Shown piece after piece: positions 63,765-64,000 of a stretch of DNA of 64,000 bases. A program made the translations under genes and the position numbers. Positions within the stretch are counted from its first letter, which is position 1. The number at the start of each line of letters is the position of its first letter. Source of the stretch: Atrina japonica (taxonomy: Eukaryota; Mollusca; Bivalvia; Pterioida; Pinnidae). The notes under the pieces were generated by a model, which saw only the letters and a list, made by a program, of their open reading frames with translations, was not told the DNA's origin and did not search any database. The DNA is taken from assembly GCA_030159075.1 (NCBI GenBank), contig BROG01000233.1:62001-126000 (forward strand). Direction: 5' to 3'.

Positions 63765-64000
63765 ATATGATACCAAATTTATAGTTTTACAAACCGCGGG
63801 AAAACAGATGCTCAAGACGATATTTTGAAACATTAAAACTTCATCAGTGGAGCTCCAATTAAAAAATAGTGTTCCAAAACAAAAAGTGGTATCATACAAG
63901 GTCAAACATTAACCTAAATGTATTCCGAAATCCGTGTAATCTTAATTGATGATTATCGTAGATTCTGAAGAGTTTACAATCTAAGTATCTTAAGTGTGCT
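63765..64000 (-). repeat. Degenerate hammerhead repeat at the right window edge
   Basis: The minus strand carries CTGATGA and GTCTTGAGC, but the GAAA box is lost and stem II is altered. The unit continues to the edge with GTGGTATCATACAAGGTC and the usual downstream blocks. Confidence 0.5.

Overview
The window is AT-rich animal nuclear DNA: intron-bearing genes, long (TA)n and (CT)n microsatellites, and a dense, nested load of transposable elements. V-domain tRNA-derived SINEs, an L1/Tx1-type LINE, Penelope-like reverse transcriptases and the gene families present suggest a mollusc, most likely a bivalve. That is an inference from sequence style; no database search was possible.

Three host genes are supported. 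(1) A stomatin/SPFH gene on the minus strand: exons at 3820..3705, 2433..2364 and 2142..2060, a probable tiny first coding exon at 10337..10328, and a 3' end beyond the left edge of the window. (2) A complete 15-exon gene on the minus strand, 47499..32688, for a 731-residue NRF-6-like membrane protein with a secreted NRF domain and an acyltransferase-3 domain. (3) Its paralogue on the plus strand, from 53566 to beyond the right edge; six exons are visible. Genes 2 and 3 are head-to-head about 6.1 kb apart, and several homologous exons have exactly the same length and phase.

Layout: 1-10.4 kb stomatin with intronic MITEs and a SINE; 10.4-14.7 kb microsatellites, minisatellite and SINEs; 14.7-16.9 kb an inverted-repeat-bounded block containing a tandem array of hammerhead ribozymes; 17.26-26.57 kb a 9.3-kb inverted-repeat structure that encloses an L1/Tx1-type LINE, itself interrupted by a hAT-like element; 27-28.3 kb retroelement relics; 28.3-32.6 kb largely featureless; 32.7-47.5 kb NRF gene A with intronic transposons; 47.5-53.5 kb intergenic retrozyme, PLE and SINE pieces; 53.5-64 kb NRF gene B.

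The most interesting system is a dispersed tandem repeat with a monomer of about 358 bp. Each monomer carries one type-I-like hammerhead ribozyme motif (CTGATGA, short stem II, GAAA, short stem III, GTC, then a 6-bp stem I). Three intact motifs lie at 15314-16074, spaced 358 and 357 bp cleavage site to cleavage site. Degenerate tandem copies occur on the minus strand at 45.7-46.2 kb and 48.8-49.2 kb, and solitary copies elsewhere. This is the architecture of metazoan retrozymes (circular-RNA retroelements thought to use Penelope-like machinery), and Penelope-like reverse transcriptase relics lie in the same window.
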